15,518 bases of DNA, from the NCBI GenBank assembly GCA_021798235.1, contig JAJZMO010000211.1, positions 1-15,518 of the forward strand, read 5' to 3'. Position numbers and translations under genes: made by a program. Each line of letters opens with the position of its first letter. The first letter of the stretch is position 1. This document shows positions 1-6,861 of this stretch, in pieces. This DNA comes from Acidobacteriota bacterium (lineage in GTDB: Bacteria; Acidobacteriota; Terriglobia; Terriglobales; Acidobacteriaceae). Below the pieces are notes generated by a model. It had not been told where the DNA came from. It searched no databases and saw only the letters and a list, made by a program, of their open reading frames with translations.

Positions 1-1
1 G

Positions 2-511
2 CGGCTGGTGGAGTTGGACCTGCCCGGCTACGCGATGGGCGGTCTGAGTGTTGGCGAGCCACGGGAACGCACGCGTGAGATCATTGCCGCGACGCTGCCG
101 CTGCTGCCTGCGGACAAGCCGCGCTATCTGATGGGTGTGGGCTACCCGGAGGAGATCGTCGAATATGCGGCCATGGGCGTGGACATGATGGATTGCGTGT
201 TGCCGACGCGCGCGGCGCGCCATGGGCTGCTGTTTACCTCGCAAGGACGGCTGAACATCAAGAACCAGCGCTATGCGGAGGACCAGGGGCCACTGGATCC
301 GGAGTGCAAATGTGGGGTCTGTCAGCGGTACACGCGGGCCTACTTGCGCCATCTCTTCGCTGCGAAGGAACCGCTGGCCGCCGTACTGCATTCCCTGCAC
401 AATTTGGCCTTCTACCTTGACACGATGCAATCTGTGCGGGATGCTATGGTGCTAGGGACTCTTCCAGAACTTCTTGAGCGGGTGCGGCAGCGGCAGGGTG
501 GGGCTGCGTAG
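2..511 (+). CDS. tgt: tRNA-guanine transglycosylase, 3' part (partial)
   Basis: C-terminal part of bacterial queuine tRNA-ribosyltransferase, which swaps guanine-34 for the queuosine precursor preQ1 in tRNAs with GUN anticodons. The frame is open at the left edge, so the true start lies outside the window. Visible motifs are GGLSVGEP (codons from 38), which forms part of the base-binding pocket, and GVDMMDCVLPTR with the expected nucleophile Asp at 191-193. The zinc site is CKCGVC (from 305) plus a His 26 residues after the last Cys, the same spacing as in the Zymomonas mobilis enzyme. The protein ends in GGAA and stops at 509-511. It lies 141 bases before yajC; the tgt-yajC-secD-secF order is very common in bacteria. 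All key C-terminal residues are present, so the gene looks intact. Confidence 0.96.
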   Translation, partial: RLVELDLPGYAMGGLSVGEPRERTREIIAATLPLLPADKPRYLMGVGYPEEIVEYAAMGVDMMDCVLPTRAARHGLLFTSQGRLNIKNQRYAEDQGPLDPECKCGVCQRYTRAYLRHLFAAKEPLAAVLHSLHNLAFYLDTMQSVRDAMVLGTLPELLERVRQRQGGAA

Positions 512-652
512 GATTGTCGGTCAAGATGTCTGAGGAACCCGGCGGCACTGCAACGGGCAAGCCACCGGAAATTTTTCCCCAAAAGAAACTCCGCCAGCGG
601 CAACGCGGCCCCAGGGCTGTGAGTTGTGCAGGGCAGAGGCAAGGATTGAGCA

Positions 653-970
653 GTGACACCAACGATCGCAGCATTGGGTGCCGCAGGCACGCCGCAAGGG
701 TACATGACGTTTCTGCCCTTCATTCTTATTTTTGTTGTTTTCTACTTTTTTCTGATTCGTCCCGGGCAACAGCGCCAGCGCAAATGGCAGGACATGCTGG
801 GCAAGCTGAAGGCCGGCGACCGCGTGACCACCACAGGGGGTCTGCGTGGCGTGGTCAACTCCATCAAGGATGACGTGGTGCAGTTGCGCGTTGCCCCGGA
901 TAATCTGCGCATGGAGATCGTCAAGTCCTCCATCGCCTCTGTTACGACCAACGATGAGGAGACGAACTAG
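653..970 (+). CDS. yajC: Sec translocon accessory protein YajC
   Basis: Small single-pass inner-membrane protein of 105 residues that associates with SecDF and the SecYEG channel. A short N-terminal stretch precedes one hydrophobic helix (about residues 19-36), followed by the family signature LIRPGQQRQRK and a cytoplasmic domain with GDRVTTTGGLRGVV (about 55-68). The start is taken as GTG because AAGGA at 641-645 sits 7 bases upstream; the next in-frame ATG would cut into the membrane segment. The length is usual for the family. It ends 66 bases before the preferred secD start and is probably cotranscribed with secD and secF. The 141-base gap after tgt shows no clear terminator. Confidence 0.95.
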   Translation: MTPTIAALGAAGTPQGYMTFLPFILIFVVFYFFLIRPGQQRQRKWQDMLGKLKAGDRVTTTGGLRGVVNSIKDDVVQLRVAPDNLRMEIVKSSIASVTTNDEETN

Positions 971-972
971 CC

Positions 973-1044
973 GTGTCCGCTAGCGTTGGAAAATGCCGTC
1001 CAAATCATTCAGTCAGGGTTGAGTCAGTCAAATCCCATGCGTAA
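973..1044 (+). other. possible 23-codon leader ORF overlapping the secD start
   Basis: A GTG two bases after the yajC stop opens a 23-codon frame whose TAA (1042-1044) falls just after the preferred secD ATG, so the two frames overlap as ATGCGTAA. A GAGGAGA sequence at 956-962, inside the yajC end, lies 10 bases before the GTG. The peptide (begins VSASVGKCRP) has no hydrophobic segment and no known arrest motif. It could couple yajC and secD translation, since secD itself has only a weak ribosome binding site. It may equally be chance. Confidence 0.15.
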
Positions 1045-2644
1045 AAATCTCACCGGAAAAACCGTCCTCATTCTCGCCACGCTGTTGGTCTTCGTGTACG
1101 GCATCTTTGGCATCCCCAGCGGCTTTCGTGGCGCGGCGTTGAAGGACGCCTTGACCAGCCGCATCCATCTGGGCTTGGATCTGCGCGGCGGCACGCACCT
1201 GATTTTGCAAGTGATGGTGCCGGAGGCTGTAGGCGCGACCGCAGACAATGACGTGACGCGCTTGCAGTCGGATCTGCGCGACATCAACGCCGCTGGTGCC
1301 GTGCCGACGCGCCCGGATGCTGCGCGCCCGGATGTGGTCAAGGTGCTCAATGTGCCTGCGGACAAAGACGGCGCGGTGCGCTCCATGCTGGAGGATCACT
1401 ACGGCCAGCAGTATGACATCAGCTCGAACGCGGACAACAGCTTCACGATGACGATGAAGCCCTCCGTGGTTCGCGACATTGAGCAGCGCGCGCTGGCGCA
1501 GTCGATTGAGACGATTCGGGACCGCGTGGATCGCCTGGGCGTCAGTGAGCCGGTGATTGAGGAGTATGGCCCCGGCAAGGATCAGATTTTGGTGGAGCTG
1601 CCCGGTGTGGATGATCCGGCGCGCGTCAAGGACATCATTCAGTCCACGGCGCGCTTGGAGATTCACGAGGTGCTCGGCGGGCCGTATCCAGATATGCAAA
1701 CGGCACTGCAGGCCAACGGCGGCAGCACGCCGCCGGACGGCGAACTGATGAAGGCCTCTGACCAGAGCAGCGACTCCGGCCAGTACTACATGCTGCGCCG
1801 CTCCGCCATTGTGGCTGGCAGCGACTTCCGCGACGCGCAGCCCTCGGTGGATGTGAATCAGCGTCCGGATGTGAATTTTGTTTTGACGCGCGCTGGCGGC
1901 GATCGCTTTTATCAGTTCACCAGCACGAACATCGGCAAGAGCATGGCCATTGTGCTCGACAACAGCGTGCGGGAAGTGGCGACGATTCAAGGTGCCATCC
2001 GTGACCAGGGACAAATCTCCGGGGGGGGATTCACCAAGGACACGGCGGAGAATCTTTCCCTGATGCTGCGTACGGGCGCGTTGCCGGCCTCGATTCATTT
2101 TCTGGAAGAGCGCACGGTTGGCCCCTCGCTCGGTGCGGACTCGATTCGCCAGGGCGTGATCGCAGCCACGGCGGGCATGTTGGCTGTGATGGCCTTCATG
2201 CTCTTCTACTATCGCGGAGCGGGCATCAACGCGGATTTGGCGCTGGCGCTGAATCTGGTCATTCTGCTCGGATTCATGGGCTTCACGGGTTCCACGTTGA
2301 CTTTGCCCGGCATCGCCGGTGTCATTTTGACGATTGGTATGGGCGTGGATTCGAACGTGCTGATCTTTGAGCGCATTCGCGAGGAATTGCATGCGGGCAA
2401 ATCGCCCTCGGCGGCTGTCGATCAAGGCTTTGGCCACGCATGGCTCACCATCGTGGATACGCACGTGACGACCATTGTTTCTGCGGCGATTCTCTTCCTG
2501 TTTGGCACCGGACCTGTGCGTGGCTTTGCCGTCACGCTGACCTTTGGTTTGTTGGCCAACTTGTTTACCGCCGTGTTTGTATCACGCGTCATCTTCGACG
2601 CAATTTTGAACCGCAAGCAGCGCGGCGAAGCCATTTCAATTTAA
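1037..2644 (+). CDS. secD: protein translocase subunit SecD
   Basis: Inner-membrane subunit of SecDF, an RND-superfamily motor that uses the proton gradient to pull exported proteins through SecYEG. From the ATG at 1037 it has 535 residues: TM1 at about 9-26, LGLDLRGG at 45-52, a large periplasmic domain with the P1 head region at about 60-350, TVGPSLG at 360-366, then five C-terminal membrane helices. GMGVDSNVLIFERIRE (434-449) carries the conserved Asp (438) linked to proton flow. A TTG at 986 would add 17 residues that do not look like SecD and has no ribosome binding site, so 1037 is preferred, although its own Shine-Dalgarno (AGGGTTGAG, about 14 bases away) is weak. A run of eight G at 2021-2028 encodes part of ISGGGF and is in frame. 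The gap to secF is 36 bases. Confidence 0.95.
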   Translation: MRKNLTGKTVLILATLLVFVYGIFGIPSGFRGAALKDALTSRIHLGLDLRGGTHLILQVMVPEAVGATADNDVTRLQSDLRDINAAGAVPTRPDAARPDVVKVLNVPADKDGAVRSMLEDHYGQQYDISSNADNSFTMTMKPSVVRDIEQRALAQSIETIRDRVDRLGVSEPVIEEYGPGKDQILVELPGVDDPARVKDIIQSTARLEIHEVLGGPYPDMQTALQANGGSTPPDGELMKASDQSSDSGQYYMLRRSAIVAGSDFRDAQPSVDVNQRPDVNFVLTRAGGDRFYQFTSTNIGKSMAIVLDNSVREVATIQGAIRDQGQISGGGFTKDTAENLSLMLRTGALPASIHFLEERTVGPSLGADSIRQGVIAATAGMLAVMAFMLFYYRGAGINADLALALNLVILLGFMGFTGSTLTLPGIAGVILTIGMGVDSNVLIFERIREELHAGKSPSAAVDQGFGHAWLTIVDTHVTTIVSAAILFLFGTGPVRGFAVTLTFGLLANLFTAVFVSRVIFDAILNRKQRGEAISI

Positions 2645-2680
2645 GCGCCGGGTTGCGACCCGCACGATTGGGAGTGTGAC

Positions 2681-3886
2681 GTGGAATTTTTCAGGGATGT
2701 CAATATCGACTGGCTGGGCAAGAAGTGGTACTTCCTCGCCTTTTCGCTGGTCTTCAGTGTCTCCGGACTGCTGTCCATCCTCTTCTGGCACCACATTCCT
2801 TTGGGAGTGGACTTCAAGGGGGGCACGCTGGTCTACATCAAGTTTGAGGCCGTGCCGCAGGTTGCCCAAATTCGTCAGGCCGCCGATGAGGCCGGGCTGC
2901 ACGATGTGCGCATTCAGAGCTTTGGTCGCGCAGAAGATCACGAAGTGATCGTCTCGCTGCCGCAGCATGAAACCTCTGAGGCCGATCTGGACCGGGGACG
3001 CAGCGCGATTGTGCAGGCGCTGGAGTTGCATTACTCCGCCAGCGGTGCCGCCAATGCGGGCAAGCTCGACCTCGACAATGCCAGCCGTGAATCGTTGGCT
3101 GCGTATTTGGAGCAGGTGGATCCGCTGCACCTGGGCCAGTCGCCGGAGGCAGATGCGCACTACATGCAGGCCGCCACGGCGGTGCTCAACTACCGCGATC
3201 AGGAAAAGAGCGGATTGATTGACAGTCTGAGCGCGTTGCAGAGCCGCGTGGATCCGGCGATTCTCGCCGCATTGCAGTCGGGAACGTTTCTCTCCGGCTT
3301 CACCATCCGCAACGTGGAGATTGTTGGCCCGCAGGTCGGTGCCAATCTGCGCCAGCAGGCACTGCTGGCCACGCTCTACTCGCTGGCGGGCATGTTGGTT
3401 TATCTTTGGTTCCGCTTTGAGCTGATCTATGGCGTCGCCGCTGTGGTGGCCGTCTTTCACGACACGCTGATCACGATTGGCATCTTCAGTTTGACGAATC
3501 GCGAGATGACCTTGACGGTGATTGCGGCCATTCTCACACTGATCGGCTATTCGATGAACGACACCATCGTCGTCTTTGATCGCATCCGCGAGAATCTACG
3601 CACCATGCGCCGGGAGAGCTTGGCGGTCGTGGTCAATCGCAGCATCAACCAGACGCTGAGCCGAACGGTGCTCACCTCTGGACTGACCTTTTTGACGGTG
3701 CTTTCCCTCTATGTTTATGGCGGCGAGGTGCTGAACGGTTTCTCTTTCGCGCTGGTGGTGGGTATTTTGGTGGGCACGTATTCGTCCATCGCCGTGGCAG
3801 CGCCCATGCTGGTGGCGTACCAGGATTGGCGACTGCAACGGGGCAAGGCGGCCAATCTGCCGGGTGGGCGCCGTTCGGCAGCCTAG
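2681..3886 (+). CDS. secF: protein translocase subunit SecF, long form
   Basis: Partner of SecD in the proton-driven export motor. GTG start with GGGAG at 2670-2674 six bases upstream. The 401 residues show TM1 at about 17-36, GVDFKGG at 42-48, VGPQVG at 215-220, and five further helices between about 226 and 380, including SMNDTIVVFDRIREN (291-305), the SecF counterpart of the proton-path motif in SecD. Typical SecF proteins have roughly 300-325 residues. The excess lies in the first periplasmic domain, roughly residues 95-205, which is charged and largely helical in appearance. All signature motifs around the insert are intact, so this is a lineage variant and not a fusion artefact. Gene order and the short gap support cotranscription with secD. 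Confidence 0.95.
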   Translation: MEFFRDVNIDWLGKKWYFLAFSLVFSVSGLLSILFWHHIPLGVDFKGGTLVYIKFEAVPQVAQIRQAADEAGLHDVRIQSFGRAEDHEVIVSLPQHETSEADLDRGRSAIVQALELHYSASGAANAGKLDLDNASRESLAAYLEQVDPLHLGQSPEADAHYMQAATAVLNYRDQEKSGLIDSLSALQSRVDPAILAALQSGTFLSGFTIRNVEIVGPQVGANLRQQALLATLYSLAGMLVYLWFRFELIYGVAAVVAVFHDTLITIGIFSLTNREMTLTVIAAILTLIGYSMNDTIVVFDRIRENLRTMRRESLAVVVNRSINQTLSRTVLTSGLTFLTVLSLYVYGGEVLNGFSFALVVGILVGTYSSIAVAAPMLVAYQDWRLQRGKAANLPGGRRSAA

Positions 3887-3926
3887 GTTTTGTGGGTATC
3901 GTTGGGAAGTTGCTGGCGGGAAGTTG

Positions 3927-3954
3927 TTGAATTTAAAGATTTCTTTTTTATTCA
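3927..3954 (+). promoter_or_regulatory. possible promoter before the tonB-exb cluster
   Basis: An AT-rich island in the 160-base secF-tonB gap contains TTGAAT (3927-3932), a 16-base spacer and TATTCA (3949-3954), a partial match to a sigma-70 promoter. Just upstream, GGGAAGTTGCTG (3904-3915) is repeated with one change at 3918-3929. The -10 match is poor. The position fits a separate transcript for the TonB-Exb genes, but that is inference. Confidence 0.22.
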
Positions 3955-4046
3955 GAAATCAGTGCATTTTCGGGAACAAACTCGGAACGCACGGTGTCTA
4001 AGCATTGCAGGCGCGGGTGCCTAGCACCTCCGCAGAAGGTGGAAAC

Positions 4047-4775
4047 ATGTTCGAAGACAGCTTGCTGGAATCCGGCAACAAGATCAAGACCAAGAGCAAG
4101 TATTGGATGTTCGCTACGTTTGCATTCAATGGGTTGATCCTTGCCGTCCTGATTCTGATCCCGTTGATTTATCCAGAGGCCCTGCCCAGTCAGGCAATGG
4201 CCACGTTGCTGGTGGCACCGCCACCACCGCCACCACCACCGCCCCCCCCACCGCCGGCGGCCAAGTTGGTTCCCGTCAAGATTCAATCGGAGATGCTGGA
4301 CAATCAGTTGCACGCGCCCAGCAAGATTCCCAAAGAAATCAAGATGATTAAAGAGAGCGAAGCTCCGCCGCAAGTGGCTGGCGTGACCGGCATGAGCGGC
4401 TTGGGCAGCACCGGTGGCGTGATGGGCGGTATTATTGGCGGCCTAGGCTCCGGCAACGCGCCGCTGGTCAAGGTGGCACCTCCCAAGAAGCTGATTGTTT
4501 CCTCGGGTGTGATGGCCACGCGTGCCGTCTACAATCCGAGTCCGAACTATCCGCCGATTGCCCGCGCAGCGCGACTCTCTGGGACCGTGGTGCTGCAGGC
4601 CACCATTGGGCGTGATGGCACCATTCAGAATCTGCGTGTCGTCAGCGGTCCGACGCTCTTGCAGCAGTCGGCATTGGACGCTGTGCGTCGCTGGCGCTAC
4701 AAGCCACTGTTGCTGGATGGGGTTCCCGTGGACGTGGATACAACAATCGATGTTGTCTACAGCTTGGACCAGTGA
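4047..4775 (+). CDS. tonB: TonB-family energy transducer
   Basis: Predicted periplasm-spanning protein (242 residues) that transmits energy from an ExbB-ExbD motor to outer-membrane transporters. One membrane helix lies at about 20-42, followed by a run of 13 prolines at residues 58-70, a Gly-rich linker at about 112-135, and a C-terminal TonB domain at about 160-242 with PNYPPIARAARLSG, RDGTI and RRWRYKP. The ATG at 4047 is chosen because GAAGGTGG (4034-4042) precedes it; a TTG at 4005 would add 14 unlikely residues. I see no His in the membrane helix, whereas E. coli TonB needs His20 there, so the coupling details may differ. The polyproline codons include eight consecutive C (4242-4249). 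It is followed 118 bases later by exbB. The TonB domain is clear; the transported substrate cannot be told. Confidence 0.9.
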   Translation: MFEDSLLESGNKIKTKSKYWMFATFAFNGLILAVLILIPLIYPEALPSQAMATLLVAPPPPPPPPPPPPPAAKLVPVKIQSEMLDNQLHAPSKIPKEIKMIKESEAPPQVAGVTGMSGLGSTGGVMGGIIGGLGSGNAPLVKVAPPKKLIVSSGVMATRAVYNPSPNYPPIARAARLSGTVVLQATIGRDGTIQNLRVVSGPTLLQQSALDAVRRWRYKPLLLDGVPVDVDTTIDVVYSLDQ

Positions 4776-4893
4776 TACTGTAGCGCGAGCAGCCCAAGTT
4801 CTCTGTTCGCGTTGTTGTGCAACTCCAAGCCGAAACATCCTCGGTTCAATCAGGTTTTTGTAACGTGTATATCCCCAAGGAGGATAGATTCAA

Positions 4894-5637
4894 GTGATTC
4901 TCGCTCATCTTACCCAAGTAGCATCCCACTCTGCGGCACTGGCCGCCTTCTTCCAGGATCAGCCGGTTGGTTTCAGCCCGCTCGACCTCTGGCACAACAT
5001 GGGCATTTTGGCCAAGGGTGTTGCTTGCATCCTGTTCGTGATGTCCATCTGGTCGCTGGCCGTGATGATCGACCGCGCGCTGTATTTTTCGGCTGCCCGC
5101 AAGCAGTCGCGGGAGTTTGCGCCCAAGGTTGCCGGAGCTTTGAAGGAAGGCCGCTTGGATGAGGCCGTCAAGGTTGCCGATCGCAACAAGAAGTCGCACT
5201 TGGCTGAAGTGGTCACCGCTGGACTGCAGGAGTTCCGCAACTACGGCAGCGGCGGAGCGATTAGCCAGGATCAGATCGAAGCCAGCCAGCGCGCCTTGGA
5301 GCGTTCTGAGGCCATCGTTCACGCCAAGCTGAAGCGCGGTCTGGGTGCATTGGCTACCATTGGTTCCACGGCTCCCTTCATTGGCCTCTTCGGCACCGTT
5401 GTGGGTATTCTGAACGCCTTCCAGCAGATCGCCACGCAGAAGACCTCCGGTATCGGCGCCGTCGCTGGTGGTATCTCAGAAGCCTTGGTAACAACAGCCT
5501 TCGGCCTGCTGGTCGCTATCCCCGCCGTGATGACCTTCAACTACTTCAGCAACCGCGTGGAAGCTTTTGACGTCGAGATGGACAACTCTTCCAGCGAGTT
5601 GGTGGACTACTTCCTGAAGCAGGGACATCGCAAGTAA
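4894..5637 (+). CDS. exbB: ExbB/TolQ/MotA-family proton channel protein
   Basis: Pentameric scaffold of the inner-membrane proton motor that energises TonB. GTG start with a strong AAGGAGGA site (4877-4884) 9 bases upstream. The 247 residues have three membrane helices at about 39-60, 149-176 and 194-217, with a cytoplasmic helical domain between the first two. Family hallmarks are STAPFIGLFGTVVGI (158-172) and ISEALVTTAFGLLVAIP (194-210), which contain the conserved channel-lining threonines. It sits between a TonB-family gene and two exbD genes, which favours ExbB over TolQ; no tolA, tolB or pal is nearby. Structured RNA follows its stop codon. Confidence 0.93.
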   Translation: MILAHLTQVASHSAALAAFFQDQPVGFSPLDLWHNMGILAKGVACILFVMSIWSLAVMIDRALYFSAARKQSREFAPKVAGALKEGRLDEAVKVADRNKKSHLAEVVTAGLQEFRNYGSGGAISQDQIEASQRALERSEAIVHAKLKRGLGALATIGSTAPFIGLFGTVVGILNAFQQIATQKTSGIGAVAGGISEALVTTAFGLLVAIPAVMTFNYFSNRVEAFDVEMDNSSSELVDYFLKQGHRK

Positions 5638-5660
5638 CTGCGCTGTTTCTGTCACAGCAG
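5638..5660 (+). other. stem-loop immediately after the exbB stop codon
   Basis: CTG (5638-5640) and CTGT (5643-5646) pair with ACAG (5654-5657) and CAG (5658-5660), with CG bulged at 5641-5642 and a seven-base loop. No T-run follows, so it is not a normal terminator. Its position right after the stop suggests a possible 3'-end stabilising role. The pairing is visible; the role is inferred. Confidence 0.35.
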
Positions 5661-5683
5661 ATCCGGGTACAAGAGAGCGCGTT

Positions 5684-5731
5684 CCCCAGGGGCACCTCGG
5701 CAAACAGAACTCTGTGCGTCGAGGTGCGGGG
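5684..5731 (+). other. long imperfect hairpin between exbB and exbD
   Basis: GCACCTCG (5692-5699) pairs perfectly with CGAGGTGC (5720-5727). Inside, GC (5700-5701) can pair with GC (5716-5717), and ACAGA (5704-5708) with TCTGT (5711-5715). Outside, CCCC (5684-5687) can pair with GGGG (5728-5731) across a four-base bulge. No T-run follows. It lies in a 175-base gap where a compact operon would have little sequence, so an RNA-level role such as attenuation, processing or stabilisation is plausible. Confidence 0.5.
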
Positions 5732-5812
5732 AGCGGATCGAAATGGCAGCCCGAAGCCACCACCGCGCCGATGGGGCAGGGTGGGTGAGCAAAGAATGAT
5801 GGAGCCAGTTGT

Positions 5813-6253
5813 ATGGGAATCGTAGTTCGTGATGAAGGTTCAAAGGTCAACTCCAATATCAACGTCACGCCGATGGTGGACGTGATGCTGGTGCTGCTGA
5901 TTATCTTCATGGTCATCACCCCGATGATCAACAACAAGGTGAACGTAGACCTGGCCAAAGTGGAAACGCCCACGGCCATGCCGGATGCTGACAAGGAAGA
6001 CGCCGTGGTGGTTGCCATAACGCGCGACAGCAGAATCTTTCTTGGGGCCAAGCAGGTATCGCTGGATGACTTGGGCGGATTGGTTCGGGACCAATTGGAA
6101 AACAAGGTCGACAAGGAAGTCTTTATGCGCGCAGATGCTCGTGCGCACTATGGTACGGTGATGGACGCCATTGATGGTTTGCGTACGGCAGGCGTGGATG
6201 AAGTCGGCCTGTTGACGGAGCCGCGTGTTCAGACCTCCAACAAACAGCAGTAG
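5813..6253 (+). CDS. exbD: ExbD/TolR-family protein (first paralogue)
   Basis: Single-pass inner-membrane protein of 146 residues that sits as a dimer in the ExbB pore and couples proton flow to TonB. A short cytoplasmic N-terminus leads into NVTPMVDVMLVLLIIFMV, where Asp23 corresponds to the essential Asp25 of E. coli ExbD. The periplasmic domain covers about residues 45-140 and ends with the usual pattern (HYGTVMDAIDGLRTAGVDEVGLL, split here only by reading). ATG start with GGAG at 5801-5804 eight bases upstream. A second exbD follows after 72 bases. A similar length and an intact motor motif indicate a working gene; whether it forms homodimers or pairs with the next ExbD cannot be seen. 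Confidence 0.93.
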   Translation: MGIVVRDEGSKVNSNINVTPMVDVMLVLLIIFMVITPMINNKVNVDLAKVETPTAMPDADKEDAVVVAITRDSRIFLGAKQVSLDDLGGLVRDQLENKVDKEVFMRADARAHYGTVMDAIDGLRTAGVDEVGLLTEPRVQTSNKQQ

Positions 6254-6325
6254 CTGGACAATTTTTGGATAGCAGAGCCGGGCAAGGCATGGCGATAAAT
6301 TGAATCCGGCGCGAGGATTAAGCAT

Positions 6326-6763
6326 ATGGGAATGACATCGGGTGGCCACGGTGGCCTGAATTCAGAGATTAACGTCACGCCAATGATTGACGTGTTGCTG
6401 GTGCTCTTGATCATCTTCATGGTGATCGTGCCCACGACCCCGCATGGTCTGGATGCGCTGGTGCCCCAGCCGCCCAAGAATCCGCAGCAGGACAAGCCAA
6501 ACGATCGCACGATTGTTGTGCAGGTCATTCATCGTCCCGGTGGCGGCGAGCCTGCCTTCAAGATCAACGAGACGGACGTCACGTTCCGGGATCTTTTGCC
6601 CCAGCTTACGGCGATTTTTGCCAGCCGCGCAGAGCGCATCATGTTCGTCAAGGGCGATCCGGATTTGGACTTCTCCACCGTTGCCCAGGTTATTGACATC
6701 GGTCACCAGGCCAACGTGGACCACATCGGCTTGATTACACCCAAGATTGAAGCCGGCCAGTAG
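6326..6763 (+). CDS. exbD: ExbD/TolR-family protein (second paralogue)
   Basis: Second ExbD-type protein, 145 residues, with NVTPMIDVLLVLLIIFMV (about 17-34) and the proton-carrying Asp at residue 22. The membrane helix is nearly identical to the first paralogue, while the periplasmic domains differ strongly: this one has a Pro-rich stretch (PQPPKNPQQ) after the helix and a VIHRPGGG segment absent from the other. ATG start with GAGGA at 6313-6317 eight bases upstream. The last codons form the left arm of a long terminator hairpin, and the TAG (6761-6763) lies at its loop, so translation to the end of the gene would cover half the stem. Together with tonB, exbB and the first exbD it probably forms one transport motor. 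Confidence 0.93.
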   Translation: MGMTSGGHGGLNSEINVTPMIDVLLVLLIIFMVIVPTTPHGLDALVPQPPKNPQQDKPNDRTIVVQVIHRPGGGEPAFKINETDVTFRDLLPQLTAIFASRAERIMFVKGDPDLDFSTVAQVIDIGHQANVDHIGLITPKIEAGQ

Positions 6764-6782
6764 GTCGGCTTCAATCTTTTTT
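6743..6782 (+). terminator. intrinsic terminator overlapping the exbD stop codon
   Basis: AAGATTGAAGCCG (6743-6755) is perfectly complementary to CGGCTTCAATCTT (6766-6778). GCC (6756-6758) and GGT (6763-6765) can extend the stem, leaving a four-base AGTA loop. The right arm runs into six T in total (6777-6782). The left arm is coding sequence of the second exbD. This is a textbook rho-independent signal closing the tonB-exb transcript. Confidence 0.9.
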
Positions 6783-6861
6783 GCTGCTGTAGCAGGCGGG
6801 TCCGTCTGGTTTTGGCAATACACGTTTTGCGTTCAGATGTTTGAAGGAGATGACAAGCAAC

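Noticed and set aside
973..1044. A VemP/SecM-type arrest peptide before secD
   Set aside because: The short frame has no signal sequence or known arrest motif; only simple translational coupling is worth considering.
1028..2464. Long open frame of 478 codons on the minus strand across secD
   Set aside because: It is fully antisense to secD, His/Arg-rich with no recognisable domain, and is explained by the codon bias of the real gene.
2636..3460. Minus-strand open frame of 274 codons across secF
   Set aside because: Antisense shadow of secF with low-complexity composition and no family resemblance.
6813..6830. TGGCA...TTGC resembling a sigma-54 promoter before the TPR gene
   Set aside because: The GG and GC elements are 13 bases apart, not the required 10, so the geometry does not fit.
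6812..6840. TTGGCA as a sigma-70 -35 box for the TPR gene
   Set aside because: No acceptable -10 hexamer is found 16-18 bases downstream, so I did not annotate a promoter.
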